Shown: positions 50,554-60,865, counted from the stretch's first letter. The stretch: DNA of 64,000 nt from Pseudomonas syringae (GCF_021606685.1 NZ_WKCB01000015.1:1-64000), one strand, 5' to 3'. Notes: a model not told the origin generated them from the sequence alone. Made by a program: numbers and translations.

Positions 50554-53364
50554 TTAATGCACGCGGGGCTGGGTGACGCGGTCCACGAGGTACACCAGGC
50601 CGTGGTAATCAATGCCGCCATGCTGGCTCAGGCCGATCTCGCAGGTGCGGCTGGTGGAGATGCCTTCGCTGCAATATTGCACGGCGTCCTTGAGAGTGCG
50701 CAGCGAGTGGGCGTTGAGTTGCGGTGTGGTAAAGCCTTTGTCGCCGGCAAAACCACAACAGTGGATGCCTTCCGGGATAACCACGGTGTTGGAGCAGCGT
50801 CGGGCCAGGTCGATCAATGCCTGGCTTTCCCCCAGGTGCTGGGTGCTGCAGGTGACGTGCACGGCGATCGGTGCTTCCTGGGGCGTAAAGTCGAGACGGT
50901 CCATCAGGTGCGTGCGGATGAAGCGTACCGGATCGTAGAGATCCAGGCGCGTTTCGCCCAGGTCTTGCACCAGGCGCAGGGTGCAGGGGCTGGTGTCGCA
51001 GTAGATCGGGTCGAGGCCGCCACGGCTGGCGTGGAGCAGGGCGCCGATCAGTTCCTGACGCTTGTGCTCGGCCTGTTCGGCATAGCCCTTGGAGGCGAAA
51101 GGCTGGCCGCAGCACAGGTTGTCCTGATTGTCGGGGAAGGCTACTTGGTAACCGGCTTTTTCCAGCAGGCTACGGGTCTTGTCGTACAGCGACATCTGCT
51201 CCTTATCAACGGCCGCCGGGCCCATGGCACGTGAGACGCAGGCCGCGAGGTAGACCACCCGCGGCCGTTCATCGGCCACGGCCGGGCTGAAGCGAATGGC
51301 TTTTTCCGGCTGCGGCATGGCGTTGCTCCACTGCGGGATCTGCCCCTTGGACAGCCGTGTCAGCGTGGCGGACAGTTTTGTCAGGCGTGGTGCGCCCAGC
51401 AGCATGCGTGCGCCATTGGCAACATGCAGGGTAAAGCGCGCACCTTGCAGCGCCGTGGCGAAATGGGTGGCGAGCCATTCGGCAGTTTTCGTACGGTCGG
51501 CGTCACGACTGCGCAGCTTTTTCACCAGGTCACCGGTATTGATTCCCACAGGGCAGCGTTGGGCGCACAGGCCGGTGGCCGCGCACGTCTCGATGCCTTG
51601 GTAGTGGAAAGCTGCTTCCAGTTCGGTGGTGTCGACGCCGGCGCGCTGCTTCGCCTGGATATCCCGCCAGATCACAATGCGCTGGCGTGGGCTCAGAGTC
51701 AGGCCTTTGGAGGGGCAGACCGGTTCGCAGAAACCACACTCGATGCACTTATCCACAAGCTCGTCGGCCGCAGGCAGCGGCTTGAGGTGCTTGAGGTGGA
51801 TCTGCGGGTCCTCGCTAAGCACCACATCGGGGTTGAGAATGCCGTTGGGGTCCAGCAGGCGCTTGAGTTGCCACATCAATTGATAGGCATCGCTGCCCCA
51901 TTCCAGCTCGACAAAGGGCGCCATATTGCGGCCAGTGCCGTGTTCGGCCTTTAGCGAGCCACCGAATTCCACCGCCACCAGTTGCGCGACGTCGTCCATG
52001 AACGCCTGGTAGCGTGCGACTTCTTCCGCGCTGTTGAAGCCTTGGGTGAACACGAAATGCAGATTGCCTTCCAGGGCGTGTCCGAAAAGGATGGCTTCGT
52101 CGTAGTGATGCTTGTCGAACAGTTCGATCAAGCGGTTCACGCCGATGGCGAGTTGCTCGACCGGAAAGGTGACGTCTTCGATAATCACCGTGCTGCCGGT
52201 TTTGCGGACGGCGCCAACCGCGGGGAAGGTGTCTTTGCGGATTGCCCACAGGCGGGCGTTTTCCAGCGGGTCTTGGGTGAAGTCGACTTGTTTCTCCACG
52301 GGGAAGCAAGCCAGGGACGCCATGATCAGCGCCAATTGCTCATGCAGCAGTGAAGGCGTAGCGGCGCGGGATTCAATCAGCAACGCGCAGGCATTTTCCG
52401 ACAGGTGCTGTACGAAAGCAGGCATGCCGGGTTTGTCCTGCACCGAGCGCATGCTGCGTCGGTCCAGCAGCTCAACAGCCGAGACGGGTTGGGTTTTCAG
52501 CACGGTGACCGCATTGCAGCAGGTCTCGACATCGGGGAACACAATCAGCGCCGAGGCTTTATTGGGGTGGTCGACCACGGTGTCGTAGGTCACGGCGCTG
52601 ATGAACCCCAGCGTGCCCTCGGAACCCACCAGCAAATGGCTGAGGATATCCAACGGCTCATCGAAGTCCACCAGGGCATTGAGTGACAGGCCAGTGGTAT
52701 TTTTCAGACGGTATTTGTGGCGGATTTTGGCCGCCAGTTCGGCATTTGCCCGCGTCTCTCGACCCAGTGTCGCAAGGCGTTCGAGCAGTGCACCGTGCTG
52801 TTCACGAAACGCCGTGACACTAATGGCATCTTCCGTGTCCAGCCGGCTGCCGTCAGCCAGGACCAGGCGAATGCCGGCCAGGGTGTGGTAGGTGTTTTGT
52901 GCCGTGCCGCAGCACATGCCGCTGGCATTGTTGGCGACTATGCCGCCGATCTTGCAGGCGTTGATGGAAGCCGGGTCCGGCCCGATCTTGCGCCCGTACG
53001 GCGCGAGCCAAGCGTTGGCCTGCGCGCCGATCACGCCCGGTTGCAGGCGGATCTGCGTGCCTTGCCCGCGAATCTCCCGGCCATTCCAATTGTCGCCCAA
53101 CACGATCAGCACTGAGTCGCTGATGGCTTGCCCGGACAGGCTGGTGCCTGCTGCGCGGAAGGTCACCGGCACGCGGTCACGCTGGGCCAGTTGCAGCAGC
53201 GCCACCACTTCGTCTTCCGATTCCACACGGATCACCAGTTGTGGGATCAGTCTGTAAAAGCTGGCGTCGGTGCCGAAAGCGAGGGTGGAAAGTGGATCGT
53301 CGAAACGCCGATTGTTCGGGATCAACTGTACGACGTCGCTCAGAAAAGCAGCAGGCAGGCTCAT
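50554..53364 (-). CDS. D-lactate/2-hydroxy-acid dehydrogenase, FAD and iron-sulfur protein
   Basis: A 936-residue flavin oxidoreductase that oxidises D-lactate (or a related 2-hydroxy acid) and feeds electrons to the respiratory chain. The N-terminal FAD-binding domain is PCMH type (TFRAAGTSLSGQA, then GSEGTLGFI); a C-terminal FAD oxidase domain follows. Two 4Fe-4S motifs lie near residue 545 (CIECGFCEPVCP) and near 595 (CATGLCAQRCP). The CCG domains at the end contain C-C-G repeats (NLCCGQPF, HCCGFAGD). Start is ATG with GGAGG. It lies 70 bp after lldP on the same strand and corresponds in size to the lldE/dld2 gene of other pseudomonads. Confidence 0.85.
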   Translation of the reverse strand: MSLPAAFLSDVVQLIPNNRRFDDPLSTLAFGTDASFYRLIPQLVIRVESEDEVVALLQLAQRDRVPVTFRAAGTSLSGQAISDSVLIVLGDNWNGREIRGQGTQIRLQPGVIGAQANAWLAPYGRKIGPDPASINACKIGGIVANNASGMCCGTAQNTYHTLAGIRLVLADGSRLDTEDAISVTAFREQHGALLERLATLGRETRANAELAAKIRHKYRLKNTTGLSLNALVDFDEPLDILSHLLVGSEGTLGFISAVTYDTVVDHPNKASALIVFPDVETCCNAVTVLKTQPVSAVELLDRRSMRSVQDKPGMPAFVQHLSENACALLIESRAATPSLLHEQLALIMASLACFPVEKQVDFTQDPLENARLWAIRKDTFPAVGAVRKTGSTVIIEDVTFPVEQLAIGVNRLIELFDKHHYDEAILFGHALEGNLHFVFTQGFNSAEEVARYQAFMDDVAQLVAVEFGGSLKAEHGTGRNMAPFVELEWGSDAYQLMWQLKRLLDPNGILNPDVVLSEDPQIHLKHLKPLPAADELVDKCIECGFCEPVCPSKGLTLSPRQRIVIWRDIQAKQRAGVDTTELEAAFHYQGIETCAATGLCAQRCPVGINTGDLVKKLRSRDADRTKTAEWLATHFATALQGARFTLHVANGARMLLGAPRLTKLSATLTRLSKGQIPQWSNAMPQPEKAIRFSPAVADERPRVVYLAACVSRAMGPAAVDKEQMSLYDKTRSLLEKAGYQVAFPDNQDNLCCGQPFASKGYAEQAEHKRQELIGALLHASRGGLDPIYCDTSPCTLRLVQDLGETRLDLYDPVRFIRTHLMDRLDFTPQEAPIAVHVTCSTQHLGESQALIDLARRCSNTVVIPEGIHCCGFAGDKGFTTPQLNAHSLRTLKDAVQYCSEGISTSRTCEIGLSQHGGIDYHGLVYLVDRVTQPRVH

Positions 53365-53434
53365 CGGTCCTCCAGAAATAGCTGACGCCGGACGCAGTGT
53401 CCGACGTCGATTCTTACCCTATTGCATGCAGGTT

Positions 53435-55129
53435 TCAGTGCACCAGCATACCGGTGAACCAGTAGGCCTGGGCCAGCGTAATCAGCCCGACGATCGTGGC
53501 GAAGAACAGGCTGTGCTTGAGGGTAAAGCGGAACAGATCGGATTCCTTGCCCACCAGGCCTGTGGCTGCGCAGGCCACTGCGATCGATTGTGGCGAGATC
53601 ATCTTGCCGGTCACGCCGCCGCTGGTGTTTGCGGCGACCAGCAACGTGTCGTTAACACCGATCTGGTGAGCCGTGGTGGCTTGGAGCGAGCTGAACAGGG
53701 CATTGGACGAGGTGTCGGAGCCCGTCAGAAAAACGCCCAGCCAGCCGAGGAATGGCGAGAAGAACGGGAAGGCTGCACCGGTGCCAGCCAACACCAGGGC
53801 CATGGTCGACGACATGCCGGAGTAGTTAGTAACAAAAGCGAAGGCCAGCACCATGCCGATAGACAAGATTGGCCAGCGCAGTTCGTAGAAGGTTTCTCTC
53901 AAAGTGGTAAGACCAGTTTTTATATCGATCTTGAGGACCAGCATCGAAATCAGCGCCGAGAAGAAAATCGCGGTGCCGGTGGCCGAGATCGGGTCCAGTT
54001 TGAACACTGCCGGGATTGCGGTCGGGTTGGTGACAATCGGTGCAACTTTGACCACCAGCTGATCCAGGTGCGGGATCGCGAAGTTGAACACCCAGCTGTA
54101 CATCGAGCCGCCGGCTGCAAACATTGCCTTGAACGGTTTGAGGGTCCAGATAGTGACCAGTACGGTGAGGATCAGGAACGGCGACCAGGCCTTGAAAATC
54201 TGCCCCAGGCTGTAGGGCGAGGCGACGGTGCGGCGCGGCTGGCCGAAACCGCCAGCGTTGGCGGTGACAGCGGCGCTGGAGGTGGCGCCGGCAATCTGCG
54301 CGCCTACGGTGCGCTTGGGTTGCCAGACTTTCAGGAACAGCGTCAGGGCGATCAGGCTGGCCAGGGCCGAAGTGATATCCGGCAGCTCCGGGCCGATGAA
54401 GTTGGAGGTGAAGTACTGGGTGATGGCAAAGCTCAAGCCAGCGACCAGCGCGGCCGGCCAGGTTTCGCGCACACCGCGCAGGCCGTCCATCATGAACACC
54501 AGCCAGAACGGTACGAACAGCGACAGCAAAGGCAGTTGGCGGCCGGTCATGGCGCCGATCTTGAACGCATCAATGCCGGTCACCTGGCCTGCAACGATGA
54601 TCGGGATTCCCAATGCGCCAAAGGCTACGGGGGCCGTGTTGGCAATCAGGCACAGGCCGGCGGCGTAGAGCGGGTTGAACCCCAGGCCCACCAACAACGC
54701 GGCGGTGATCGCCACGGGTGCGCCGAAGCCGGCGGCACCTTCCAGGAACGCGCCGAAGCAGAAGCCGATGAGCAGCACTTGCAGGCGCTGGTCGTCGGTG
54801 ATCGACAGGACCGAGCTGCGGATAACTTCGAACTGGCCGCTCTTGACCGTCAGTTTGTAGAGAAACACTGCCGCCACGATGATCCAGGCGATAGGCCACA
54901 GCCCGTAGGCAAAGCCATAACCTGCGGCTGCCAGCGCCATGTCTACCGGCATCTGGAAGGCGAAGATTGCGACCAGGATCGAAAGCGCCAGCGTTATGCT
55001 CCCGGCAACGTGGCCTTTGAGGCGAAACACGGCCAGGGCCAGGAAGAAGAATACGATCGGGATGACGGCGGCCAGTGCGGACAGGCCGAGGCTGCCGAGC
55101 GGGCTATAGAGCTGTTGCCAGGTTTGCAT
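53435..55129 (-). CDS. lldP: L-lactate permease
   Basis: A 564-residue inner-membrane protein of the LctP family, importing lactate with protons. About 12-14 hydrophobic segments are visible, with family blocks [30 protein letters not shown] and [15 protein letters not shown]. It is the first gene of the operon, followed after 70 bp by the lactate dehydrogenase. The lldR-type operator lies 42 bp before its start. The regulator is divergent. An lldD gene, expected between permease and dehydrogenase in other pseudomonads, is absent. Confidence 0.93.
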   Translation of the reverse strand: MQTWQQLYSPLGSLGLSALAAVIPIVFFFLALAVFRLKGHVAGSITLALSILVAIFAFQMPVDMALAAAGYGFAYGLWPIAWIIVAAVFLYKLTVKSGQFEVIRSSVLSITDDQRLQVLLIGFCFGAFLEGAAGFGAPVAITAALLVGLGFNPLYAAGLCLIANTAPVAFGALGIPIIVAGQVTGIDAFKIGAMTGRQLPLLSLFVPFWLVFMMDGLRGVRETWPAALVAGLSFAITQYFTSNFIGPELPDITSALASLIALTLFLKVWQPKRTVGAQIAGATSSAAVTANAGGFGQPRRTVASPYSLGQIFKAWSPFLILTVLVTIWTLKPFKAMFAAGGSMYSWVFNFAIPHLDQLVVKVAPIVTNPTAIPAVFKLDPISATGTAIFFSALISMLVLKIDIKTGLTTLRETFYELRWPILSIGMVLAFAFVTNYSGMSSTMALVLAGTGAAFPFFSPFLGWLGVFLTGSDTSSNALFSSLQATTAHQIGVNDTLLVAANTSGGVTGKMISPQSIAVACAATGLVGKESDLFRFTLKHSLFFATIVGLITLAQAYWFTGMLVH

Positions 55130-55170
55130 ATGGGGTGGCCCCTGATTGTTGTTGTTTGGTCAGCTTGGGT

Positions 55171-55187
55171 AATTGGTAATACCAATT
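55171..55187. promoter_or_regulatory. LldR-type operator palindrome
   Basis: AATTGGTAATACCAATT is a perfect 17-bp palindrome fitting the T-GGT-n-ACC-A pattern bound by FadR-type GntR regulators and close to reported LldR boxes. It lies between lldP and the lldR-type gene. Confidence 0.75.
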
Positions 55188-55380
55188 TACAATCGCTGTC
55201 GGCTAGGTTAAAAGGCTTGGGGGCGGTGTGTCAATTTGCCGCCTGCGAAACTTTGGTCGTAGTTCGGCAGACGCGGCGATCTGAGCGGGTAAATCGAGGG
55301 TGTTCTGGTACGTGCTGTCAGAGCGGCGATAGGCCAGAATAGAGGGCCCGGCGAGTGGTCGGGATGGTGGAGAGTGAGCT

Positions 55381-56148
55381 ATGGGGTTTGATCAGGTGCG
55401 TCAGCGCCGTTTGTCTGACGATATTGTCGAGCAGCTTGAGGGCATGATCCTTGAGGGCACGCTGAAGTCGGGCGAGCGCTTGCCGGCCGAGCGCGCGCTG
55501 GCCGAGCAGTTTGGCGTGTCGCGTCCGTCGCTGCGGGAGGCGATTCAGAAGCTGGCGGCCAAGGGCTTGCTGGTGAGTCGTCAAGGAGGCGGCAATTATG
55601 TTGCGGATTCCCTGGGCTCGACCTTCAGCGATCCGCTGCTGCATCTGTTGGAAAACAACCCCGAGGCTCAGCGTGATCTGCTGGAGTTTCGTCAGACCCT
55701 TGAGGCTTCTTGCGCGTACTACGCTGCCCTGCGCGCTACGGAGGTTGATCGCGAGCGGCTGACTGCAGCGTTCGAGGCGCTGCAGGATTGCTACACCCGC
55801 GCCGATGACGTGAGTCGAGCCGAGGAGGGCGCGGCGGATGCGAGGTTTCACTTGGCGATTGCCGAGGCCAGCCACAACGCAGTGTTGTTGCACACCATTC
55901 GTGGCTTGTTCGACCTGCTCAAGCGTAACGTGGTGACCAACATTGGCGGCATGTACCAGCAACGCACAGAAACCCGCGACATGCTGATAAGCCAGCACCG
56001 GGATTTGTACCTGGCAATCGTCGAGGGCCGTGCCGAGCAGGCGCGGGACGTTTCAACACGCCACCTGTTGTATGTGCAGGAGGTGTTGGAAGAGGTGCGT
56101 CAAGAGGTTCAGCGCGTGGCGCGTGCGGAGCGGCGTAAGGGGATGTAG
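55381..56148 (+). CDS. lldR: FadR-type GntR regulator of lactate genes (LldR-like)
   Basis: A 255-residue regulator. The N-terminal winged helix (about 8-75) shows LPAERALAEQFGVSRPSLREAIQKL. The C-terminal FCD ligand domain (about 85-240) carries the metal-binding His/Asp pattern (DARFHLAIAEASHN, then SQHRDLYLAI). Start ATG with GGAG seven bases upstream. It is divergent from lldP and presumably represses it when lactate is absent, through the operator at 55171. PdhR-like proteins are related, but the neighbourhood supports LldR. Confidence 0.88.
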   Translation: MGFDQVRQRRLSDDIVEQLEGMILEGTLKSGERLPAERALAEQFGVSRPSLREAIQKLAAKGLLVSRQGGGNYVADSLGSTFSDPLLHLLENNPEAQRDLLEFRQTLEASCAYYAALRATEVDRERLTAAFEALQDCYTRADDVSRAEEGAADARFHLAIAEASHNAVLLHTIRGLFDLLKRNVVTNIGGMYQQRTETRDMLISQHRDLYLAIVEGRAEQARDVSTRHLLYVQEVLEEVRQEVQRVARAERRKGM

Positions 56149-56172
56149 CCGAGGGCTACATCCTCACAAGGA

Positions 56173-56655
56173 TCAGTCTTCCTTGCCCTTGTTGCGTACG
56201 GCGCGGTGCAGTTCGCGGTTGGAATCACGCTCGCGCTCGGTATCGCGCTTGTCGTATTCCTTCTTGCCCTTGCCCAAGGCGATCTCGCACTTGACCAAGT
56301 GCTTGCTCCAGTACCAGGACAGGCAGACGCAGGCATAGCCCTTCTGCTGTACCGCCTGGGCGAGCTTTTCCAGTTCGCGCGCATTGAGCAAGAGCTTGCG
56401 CGTGCGCACCGGGTCGGCAATCACGTGGGTGCTCGCGGTGGTCAGCGGAGTGATGTGACTGCCGAGCAGCCACGCCTCGCCGTCCTTGAGCAGCACATAG
56501 CTGTCGACCAGTTGCAGCTTGCTGGCGCGCAGACTTTTTACTTCCCAGCCGGCCAGGACCAGACCAGCCTCGAAACGATGTTCGATGAAGTAATCGTGTC
56601 GCGCCTTTTTATTTTGCGCGATGGTCCCTGTGGGGTGTTTCTTTTGTTTAGCCAT
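56173..56655 (-). CDS. smpB: SsrA-binding protein SmpB
   Basis: A 160-residue beta-barrel protein that delivers tmRNA to stalled ribosomes. Family marks: [10 protein letters not shown] near residues 15-25, [24 protein letters not shown], and a Lys/Arg-rich tail ([16 protein letters not shown]). The ATG at 56655 gives the usual length. Transcribed alone on the minus strand, divergent from ratA, 6 kb from ssrA. Confidence 0.97.
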   Translation of the reverse strand: MAKQKKHPTGTIAQNKKARHDYFIEHRFEAGLVLAGWEVKSLRASKLQLVDSYVLLKDGEAWLLGSHITPLTTASTHVIADPVRTRKLLLNARELEKLAQAVQQKGYACVCLSWYWSKHLVKCEIALGKGKKEYDKRDTERERDSNRELHRAVRNKGKED

Positions 56656-56823
56656 AGGGGCGGCATTATAGGGAGTTGCGAGCGTGTCGGCTACGGTCAA
56701 CCTGCGTGCTTGAGCGTGTTGGACGAATCCCGGACAATGCGGGCAGTTCTCTGGTTTTTTTCTTTCGCGGATCGGGCTGTTCTTTCGCGATGTTTGCCGC
56801 TCAGCTGTGGAAATAACGCACAC

Positions 56824-57258
56824 ATGACGACGCATATTCAACGTTCAGCGCTGCTGCCCTATCCGGCACAGGCGCTCTATGACCTGGTCAACGACGTGGC
56901 GCGTTACCCGGAATTCTTGCCTTGGTGTTCAACGGCCGAAGTGCTGGAAAGCAGTGATGAGCATATGGTTGCCAGTGTTGGGGTGGCGAAGGGCGGGCTT
57001 AGTCAGCACTTTGTTACGCGGAACGTGCTGGTGCCGGGTAACTCCATCGAAATGAACCTGCAGGAAGGCCCGTTTACCCAGTTGCATGGTGTATGGGTGT
57101 TCAAGGCACTGACCGACAAGGCGTGCAAGATCAGCCTGGACCTTTCATTTGATTACGCCGGGCCTATTGTTCGCGCGACGCTGGGGCCTTTGTTCAATCA
57201 GGCGGCCAATACCTTGGTGGATGCATTCTGTCAGCGCGCCAAGCAGTTGCATGGTTGA
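56824..57258 (+). CDS. ratA: RatA/PasT family ribosome-associated toxin-like protein
   Basis: A 144-residue START-domain protein (SRPBCC fold; PFAM polyketide cyclase/dehydrase family). Hallmarks: [41 protein letters not shown], and a terminal [14 protein letters not shown]. In E. coli the homologue blocks 70S assembly in one report, though it also resembles the coenzyme-Q binding protein COQ10. It overlaps rnfH by eight bases, the conserved ratA-rnfH order. Confidence 0.92.
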   Translation: MTTHIQRSALLPYPAQALYDLVNDVARYPEFLPWCSTAEVLESSDEHMVASVGVAKGGLSQHFVTRNVLVPGNSIEMNLQEGPFTQLHGVWVFKALTDKACKISLDLSFDYAGPIVRATLGPLFNQAANTLVDAFCQRAKQLHG

Positions 57259-57553
57259 TATAGAGGTGGTGTATGCCGCCGAAGATCGCCAGGTTCTGTT
57301 GGTGGTGACGGTGCCGGCGGGGACCAGCTTGCGGGCGGCGGTGCAGGCTTGCGGCATTGCGGCGCAGTTCCCCGCGCTGAACCTGGCTGATTGCCCCTTG
57401 GGGGTATTCGGTAAAGTGGTTGCCGATCCCGAGGCGCGTGCCGCGCAGCCGGGTGATCGTATTGAGATTTACCGGCCCCTGCTGGCAGATCCTAAAGAAG
57501 TGCGCAGGTTGCGTGCGGCCAGGGCGGCCTTGGTCAAACAACAGAATTCCTAG
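57251..57553 (+). CDS. rnfH: RnfH family protein (UPF0125)
   Basis: A 100-residue ubiquitin-like fold protein (UPF0125/RnfH), start ATG at 57251 overlapping the ratA stop. Family marks: VDIEVVYA, then VPAGTSLRAAVQACGI, GVFGKVV and GDRIEIYRPLLADPKEVRR. Once described with ratA as an antitoxin-like pair, but this is disputed. Probably one operon with ratA. It ends shortly before a REPIN. Confidence 0.93.
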   Translation: MVDIEVVYAAEDRQVLLVVTVPAGTSLRAAVQACGIAAQFPALNLADCPLGVFGKVVADPEARAAQPGDRIEIYRPLLADPKEVRRLRAARAALVKQQNS

Positions 57554-57581
57554 GTCTGCCAAATAGCAGGCACCTTGCCTC

Positions 57582-57714
57582 TGTGGCGAGCGGGCTTGCC
57601 CGCGTTGGGTGGCGAAGCCGCCCCAATCCCAGACGCCTCTCAATGACTGACGCACCGCAGTGGTCTCTGTTGGGGCCGCTTCGCAGCCCAGCGCGGGCAA
57701 GCCCGCTCGCCACA
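57582..57714. repeat. REPIN: pair of inverted REP palindromes
   Basis: TGTGGCGAGCGGGCTTGCCC at the left and its inverse at the right (ending at 57714) flank about 90 bp. Within it lie further short palindromes. This is the fluorescens-group REP type. It lies between rnfH and bamE. Confidence 0.85.
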
Positions 57715-57778
57715 ATAGTCTTTTGCAATAGCTTTGAGTTCAGCGAGTATTGTGTTGCGCCTATGCAAACAGCAAGCA

Positions 57779-57806
57779 ATAAAAAAACCGGCATGCCGGG
57801 TTTTTT
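57779..57806 (-). terminator. intrinsic terminator of bamE
   Basis: ACCGGCATGCCGGGT stem flanked by A-run and T-run; it works on either strand. It follows the bamE stop directly. Confidence 0.85.
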
Positions 57807-57822
57807 ATTGAGCGCCGCGGGC

Positions 57823-58350
57823 TTATTGCGGGCTGGTGTCCAGAGGCTGCGGCGTCGGAACAGGTACGGTTTCTACACCGTCGACGTCTTTCTGGATCTT
57901 GTCGAGCAAAGAACCTGGCTTGGCCGGTACTTCGGACTTCTGCTGTTCGCTTTCCTGCGCTGGCGCAGTCACGTTGGTGCCGTTGTCCTTGCCGAGCAGG
58001 GCTTCATCGCGGCTTACGCCGGGCATGAAGTCACCGGACAGGCTGACGAGCTGGTCATTGCCGTTGAAAACGACGCTGACACGTTCCTGTTGGCGTTCAC
58101 CGCCACCAGGCTGCAGGCTGTAGAGATAATCCCAGCGATCGGCATGGAAAGTGTCGGTCAGCAGGGGGTTACCCATGATAAACCGTACTTGCCGTCGGGT
58201 CATTCCCGGGCGTAACTGGTCTATCATGTCCTGCGTGACGACATTGCCCTGCTGGATGTCGATTTTGTAAACCCCGGGGAATGAACAACCGGCGAGTGCG
58301 AGCAGTCCCACAAAGGTGAAACTGGTTAGCAAGAGCTTGGTGTTTTGCAT
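57823..58350 (-). CDS. bamE: outer-membrane assembly lipoprotein BamE (SmpA/OmlA)
   Basis: A 175-residue lipoprotein of the BAM complex that inserts outer-membrane proteins. Lipobox LALAGC puts the modified Cys at residue 22. The SmpA_OmlA core follows ([31 protein letters not shown]...WDYLYSL). The C-terminal 60 residues are a disordered Gln/Pro-rich extension, longer than in E. coli. Divergent from fur, the conserved pseudomonad order. Confidence 0.95.
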   Translation of the reverse strand: MQNTKLLLTSFTFVGLLALAGCSFPGVYKIDIQQGNVVTQDMIDQLRPGMTRRQVRFIMGNPLLTDTFHADRWDYLYSLQPGGGERQQERVSVVFNGNDQLVSLSGDFMPGVSRDEALLGKDNGTNVTAPAQESEQQKSEVPAKPGSLLDKIQKDVDGVETVPVPTPQPLDTSPQ

Positions 58351-58448
58351 CGGTGGGCGACTTCCACTATCTTGGCTGGGACAACGTAAACGCCGATCAT
58401 ACCCGTATTAAGAGAAGCTGCGAAGCAGCATCCGCGAGAAAGCTAACC

Positions 58449-58853
58449 ATGGTTGAAAATAGCGAACTACGCAAAGCCGGTCTTAAAGTGACTCTGCCAC
58501 GAGTCAAGATTCTACAAATGCTCGATTCTGCTGAGCAGCGCCACATGAGTGCTGAGGATGTTTACAAGGCGCTGATGGAGTCTAACGAGGACGTTGGCCT
58601 GGCCACGGTTTACCGTGTGCTGACCCAGTTTGAAGCCGCAGGGCTGGTGGTTCGTCATAATTTCGACGGCGGTCATGCAGTGTTCGAACTGGCTGACGGT
58701 GGTCATCACGACCACATGGTTGACCTGGATACCAATGAGGTTATCGAGTTCACCAGTCCGGCAATCGAAAAGCTCCAGCATGAAATCGCTGAGGAGCATG
58801 GATTCGATTTGGTTGATCACAATCTGGTTCTGTACATCCGTAAGAAAAAGTAA
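58449..58853 (+). CDS. fur: ferric uptake regulator Fur
   Basis: A 134-residue iron-dependent repressor. Helix-turn-helix N-terminus (LKVTLPRVKILQML...SAEDVYKAL, then GLATVYRVLTQFEAAGLV). Metal sites: HNFDGGHAVFEL and GGHHDHMVDLD. It lacks the C-terminal Cys pairs of E. coli Fur, as usual for Pseudomonas. The ATG at 58449 is the family start; the frame is open further up. Divergent from bamE, convergent with recN. Confidence 0.97.
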   Translation: MVENSELRKAGLKVTLPRVKILQMLDSAEQRHMSAEDVYKALMESNEDVGLATVYRVLTQFEAAGLVVRHNFDGGHAVFELADGGHHDHMVDLDTNEVIEFTSPAIEKLQHEIAEEHGFDLVDHNLVLYIRKKK

Positions 58854-58885
58854 AAATCGACGCAGATTCGCTCTGCGAAACGATA

Positions 58886-58909
58886 GAAGGCGACCCTAGG
58901 GTCGCCTTC
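58886..58909. terminator. bidirectional terminator between fur and recN
   Basis: GAAGGCGACC-CTAG-GGTCGCCTTC is a perfect palindrome between the converging genes. No long T-run is seen on either side. Confidence 0.7.
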
Positions 58910-58938
58910 GTGCTCTCTATAAAGGATAAATTGTCAGC

Positions 58939-60612
58939 TTAGGCCTTGGCTGCCACGACCATTTTCTTCGCGTGGGCCAGCGACTCCTTGGTCAAGTCGA
59001 TACCGCCAAGCATCCGTGCCACTTCTTCCACGCGTTCCGATTTGTTCAGCTTGGACACGGCGGTGTGTGTTGCATCGCTGCCTCGTACCTTGTGCACGAA
59101 TAAATGCTGATGCCCTTGTGCCGCCACTTGCGGTAAGTGAGTCACTGTCAGCACCTGACCCCTGTCCCCCAGACGGCGTAACAACTGGCCAACAATTTCT
59201 GCGGTCGGCCCGCCAATACCTACGTCCACTTCATCGAATACCAGTGTCGGTACCCGGGAAGTTTGCGCGGTGATGACCTGAATGGCCAAGCTGATACGCG
59301 ACAGTTCACCGCCGGATGCCACTTTGGCGAGTGCCTTGAGTGGCTGCCCGGGGTTGGCGCTTACCAGCAGCTCTACCTGCTCCAGGCCGTGGGGTTGCAG
59401 TTCGTTGTTGGCATTGGCGCGCAATTCAATGGTGAAGCGACCGCCGGGCATGCCCAGGCGCTGAATCTCCAGCTCCACTGCGCTCGCCAGGCCGGTCGCG
59501 GCTTGCTGGCGCAGGTCGCTCAGTTCGCGGGCCTTCTCTTGATAGTGACGGGCGAACGAGGCGAGTTCATCGGCCAGCCGCTCAATGGATTCGTCGTTGG
59601 CATTCAGGGTTTCGATTTCATCCAGCAGCTTTTGCTGCATCGTCGCCACTTCAGTGGGCTGGATCCGGTGTTTGCGCGCCAGGGTATAAATGGTGTCCAG
59701 ACGTTCCTCTATTTCCTGCAGGCGAGAAGGGTCGGCATCGAAGTGGTCCAGAAAGCGATTCAACTCGCCGACGGCTTCTTCTACCTGGATCTGCGCACTG
59801 GTCAGCAGTGTGGTGGCTTCGCTCAGCGAGCCCGACGCATTATTCACGCTGGACAGCCGGTTAAGGCTCGCCGTAAGTGCGTTGAGCACATTGCCGGAGT
59901 CGCTCTCGCTGCATTGCTCCACCACCTGACGGCAGATACCCAGCAGGGTTTCGGCATTGGTGAGGTTTTTGTGCTCCTGCTCGAGTTGTTCCAGTTCGGT
60001 CTCGCCAAGGGCCAGGCTTTCCAGCTCTACAAGCTGATAGCTGAGCAATTGATGGCGAGCGCGCTGTTCGTCGCCGGAGTTAGACAGCCGCTCCAGCTCC
60101 AGGCGTGTCTGGCGCCAGCGTTGTGCGGCCAACTGGACTTGACGGGCGAGGTCGGTAGCGCCGGCATATTCGTCAAGCAGGCGGCGATGGGTGTCGGTTT
60201 TCAGCAGGGATTGGTGTTCGTGCTGGCTGTGGATGTCGATCAGTAGTTCGCCCAGGGCCTTGAGGTCGCCAAGGGGGCAGGGCGTGCCATTGATATAGCC
60301 ACGGGAGCGCCCTTCGGCGGTGATCACGCGGCGCAGGATGCACGGCCCTTCATTGTTCAGGTCGCGCTCGGCCAGCCAGGCTTCGGCCTCGGGAATGTCT
60401 GCCAGGTCGAAGGTCGCAAGGATGTCGGCTTTGTCGGCGCCAGGGCGTACCACGCCGCTGTCGGCGCGGTCGCCCAGCGTGAGGCCCAGGGCGTCGAGCA
60501 TGATCGACTTGCCGGCGCCGGTTTCGCCTGTGATTACGCTCATCCCGCGATCCAGTTCGAGATCCAGGTGTTCAACGATGGCGTAGTTATGTACGGACAG
60601 GTGCACGAGCAT
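58939..60612 (-). CDS. recN: DNA repair protein RecN
   Basis: A 557-residue SMC-like ATPase for double-strand break repair. Walker A GETGAGKS near residue 30, two long coiled-coil arms (about 160-370) and the ABC signature/Walker B region (GGELSRISLA, LVFDEVDVGIGG near 480). ATG with no strong ribosome binding site. Divergent from grpE; SOS-controlled in many bacteria, but I did not find a clear LexA box. Confidence 0.95.
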   Translation of the reverse strand: MLVHLSVHNYAIVEHLDLELDRGMSVITGETGAGKSIMLDALGLTLGDRADSGVVRPGADKADILATFDLADIPEAEAWLAERDLNNEGPCILRRVITAEGRSRGYINGTPCPLGDLKALGELLIDIHSQHEHQSLLKTDTHRRLLDEYAGATDLARQVQLAAQRWRQTRLELERLSNSGDEQRARHQLLSYQLVELESLALGETELEQLEQEHKNLTNAETLLGICRQVVEQCSESDSGNVLNALTASLNRLSSVNNASGSLSEATTLLTSAQIQVEEAVGELNRFLDHFDADPSRLQEIEERLDTIYTLARKHRIQPTEVATMQQKLLDEIETLNANDESIERLADELASFARHYQEKARELSDLRQQAATGLASAVELEIQRLGMPGGRFTIELRANANNELQPHGLEQVELLVSANPGQPLKALAKVASGGELSRISLAIQVITAQTSRVPTLVFDEVDVGIGGPTAEIVGQLLRRLGDRGQVLTVTHLPQVAAQGHQHLFVHKVRGSDATHTAVSKLNKSERVEEVARMLGGIDLTKESLAHAKKMVVAAKA

Positions 60613-60784
60613 GAAGGTCGCTCCCAGGCTTTAGGTCTGGTTATTTATACAGTGTTTTGTTCCGGGCTGACAATCCTGCTGCTTAGCTCGATTTGCTTGG
60701 TTACTTGCCTTTTTTAGCGCCGTAAGGAATCACTGCGCAGGAATTGATCCAGGTCATGGAGAGACTTTTGATAACGCGCGTGCA

Positions 60785-60812
60785 CTTGAACCCTGAAATT
60801 GTGGCCCCATAT
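60785..60812 (+). promoter_or_regulatory. sigma-32-type heat-shock promoter of grpE-dnaK
   Basis: CTTGAA (60785-60790) and CCCCATAT (60805-60812) with a 14-bp spacer match the sigma-32 consensus. It is about 54 bp before grpE. Confidence 0.8.
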
Positions 60813-60865
60813 ACCGGAACAGAAGCGCGAGTTGAGTTCGCGCATGATTTTGAAAGGAGAAATCT

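Noticed and set aside
53270..55342. 690-codon plus-strand frame across lldP
   Set aside because: Antisense shadow of the permease; Gln/Gly/Arg-rich translation with no domain.
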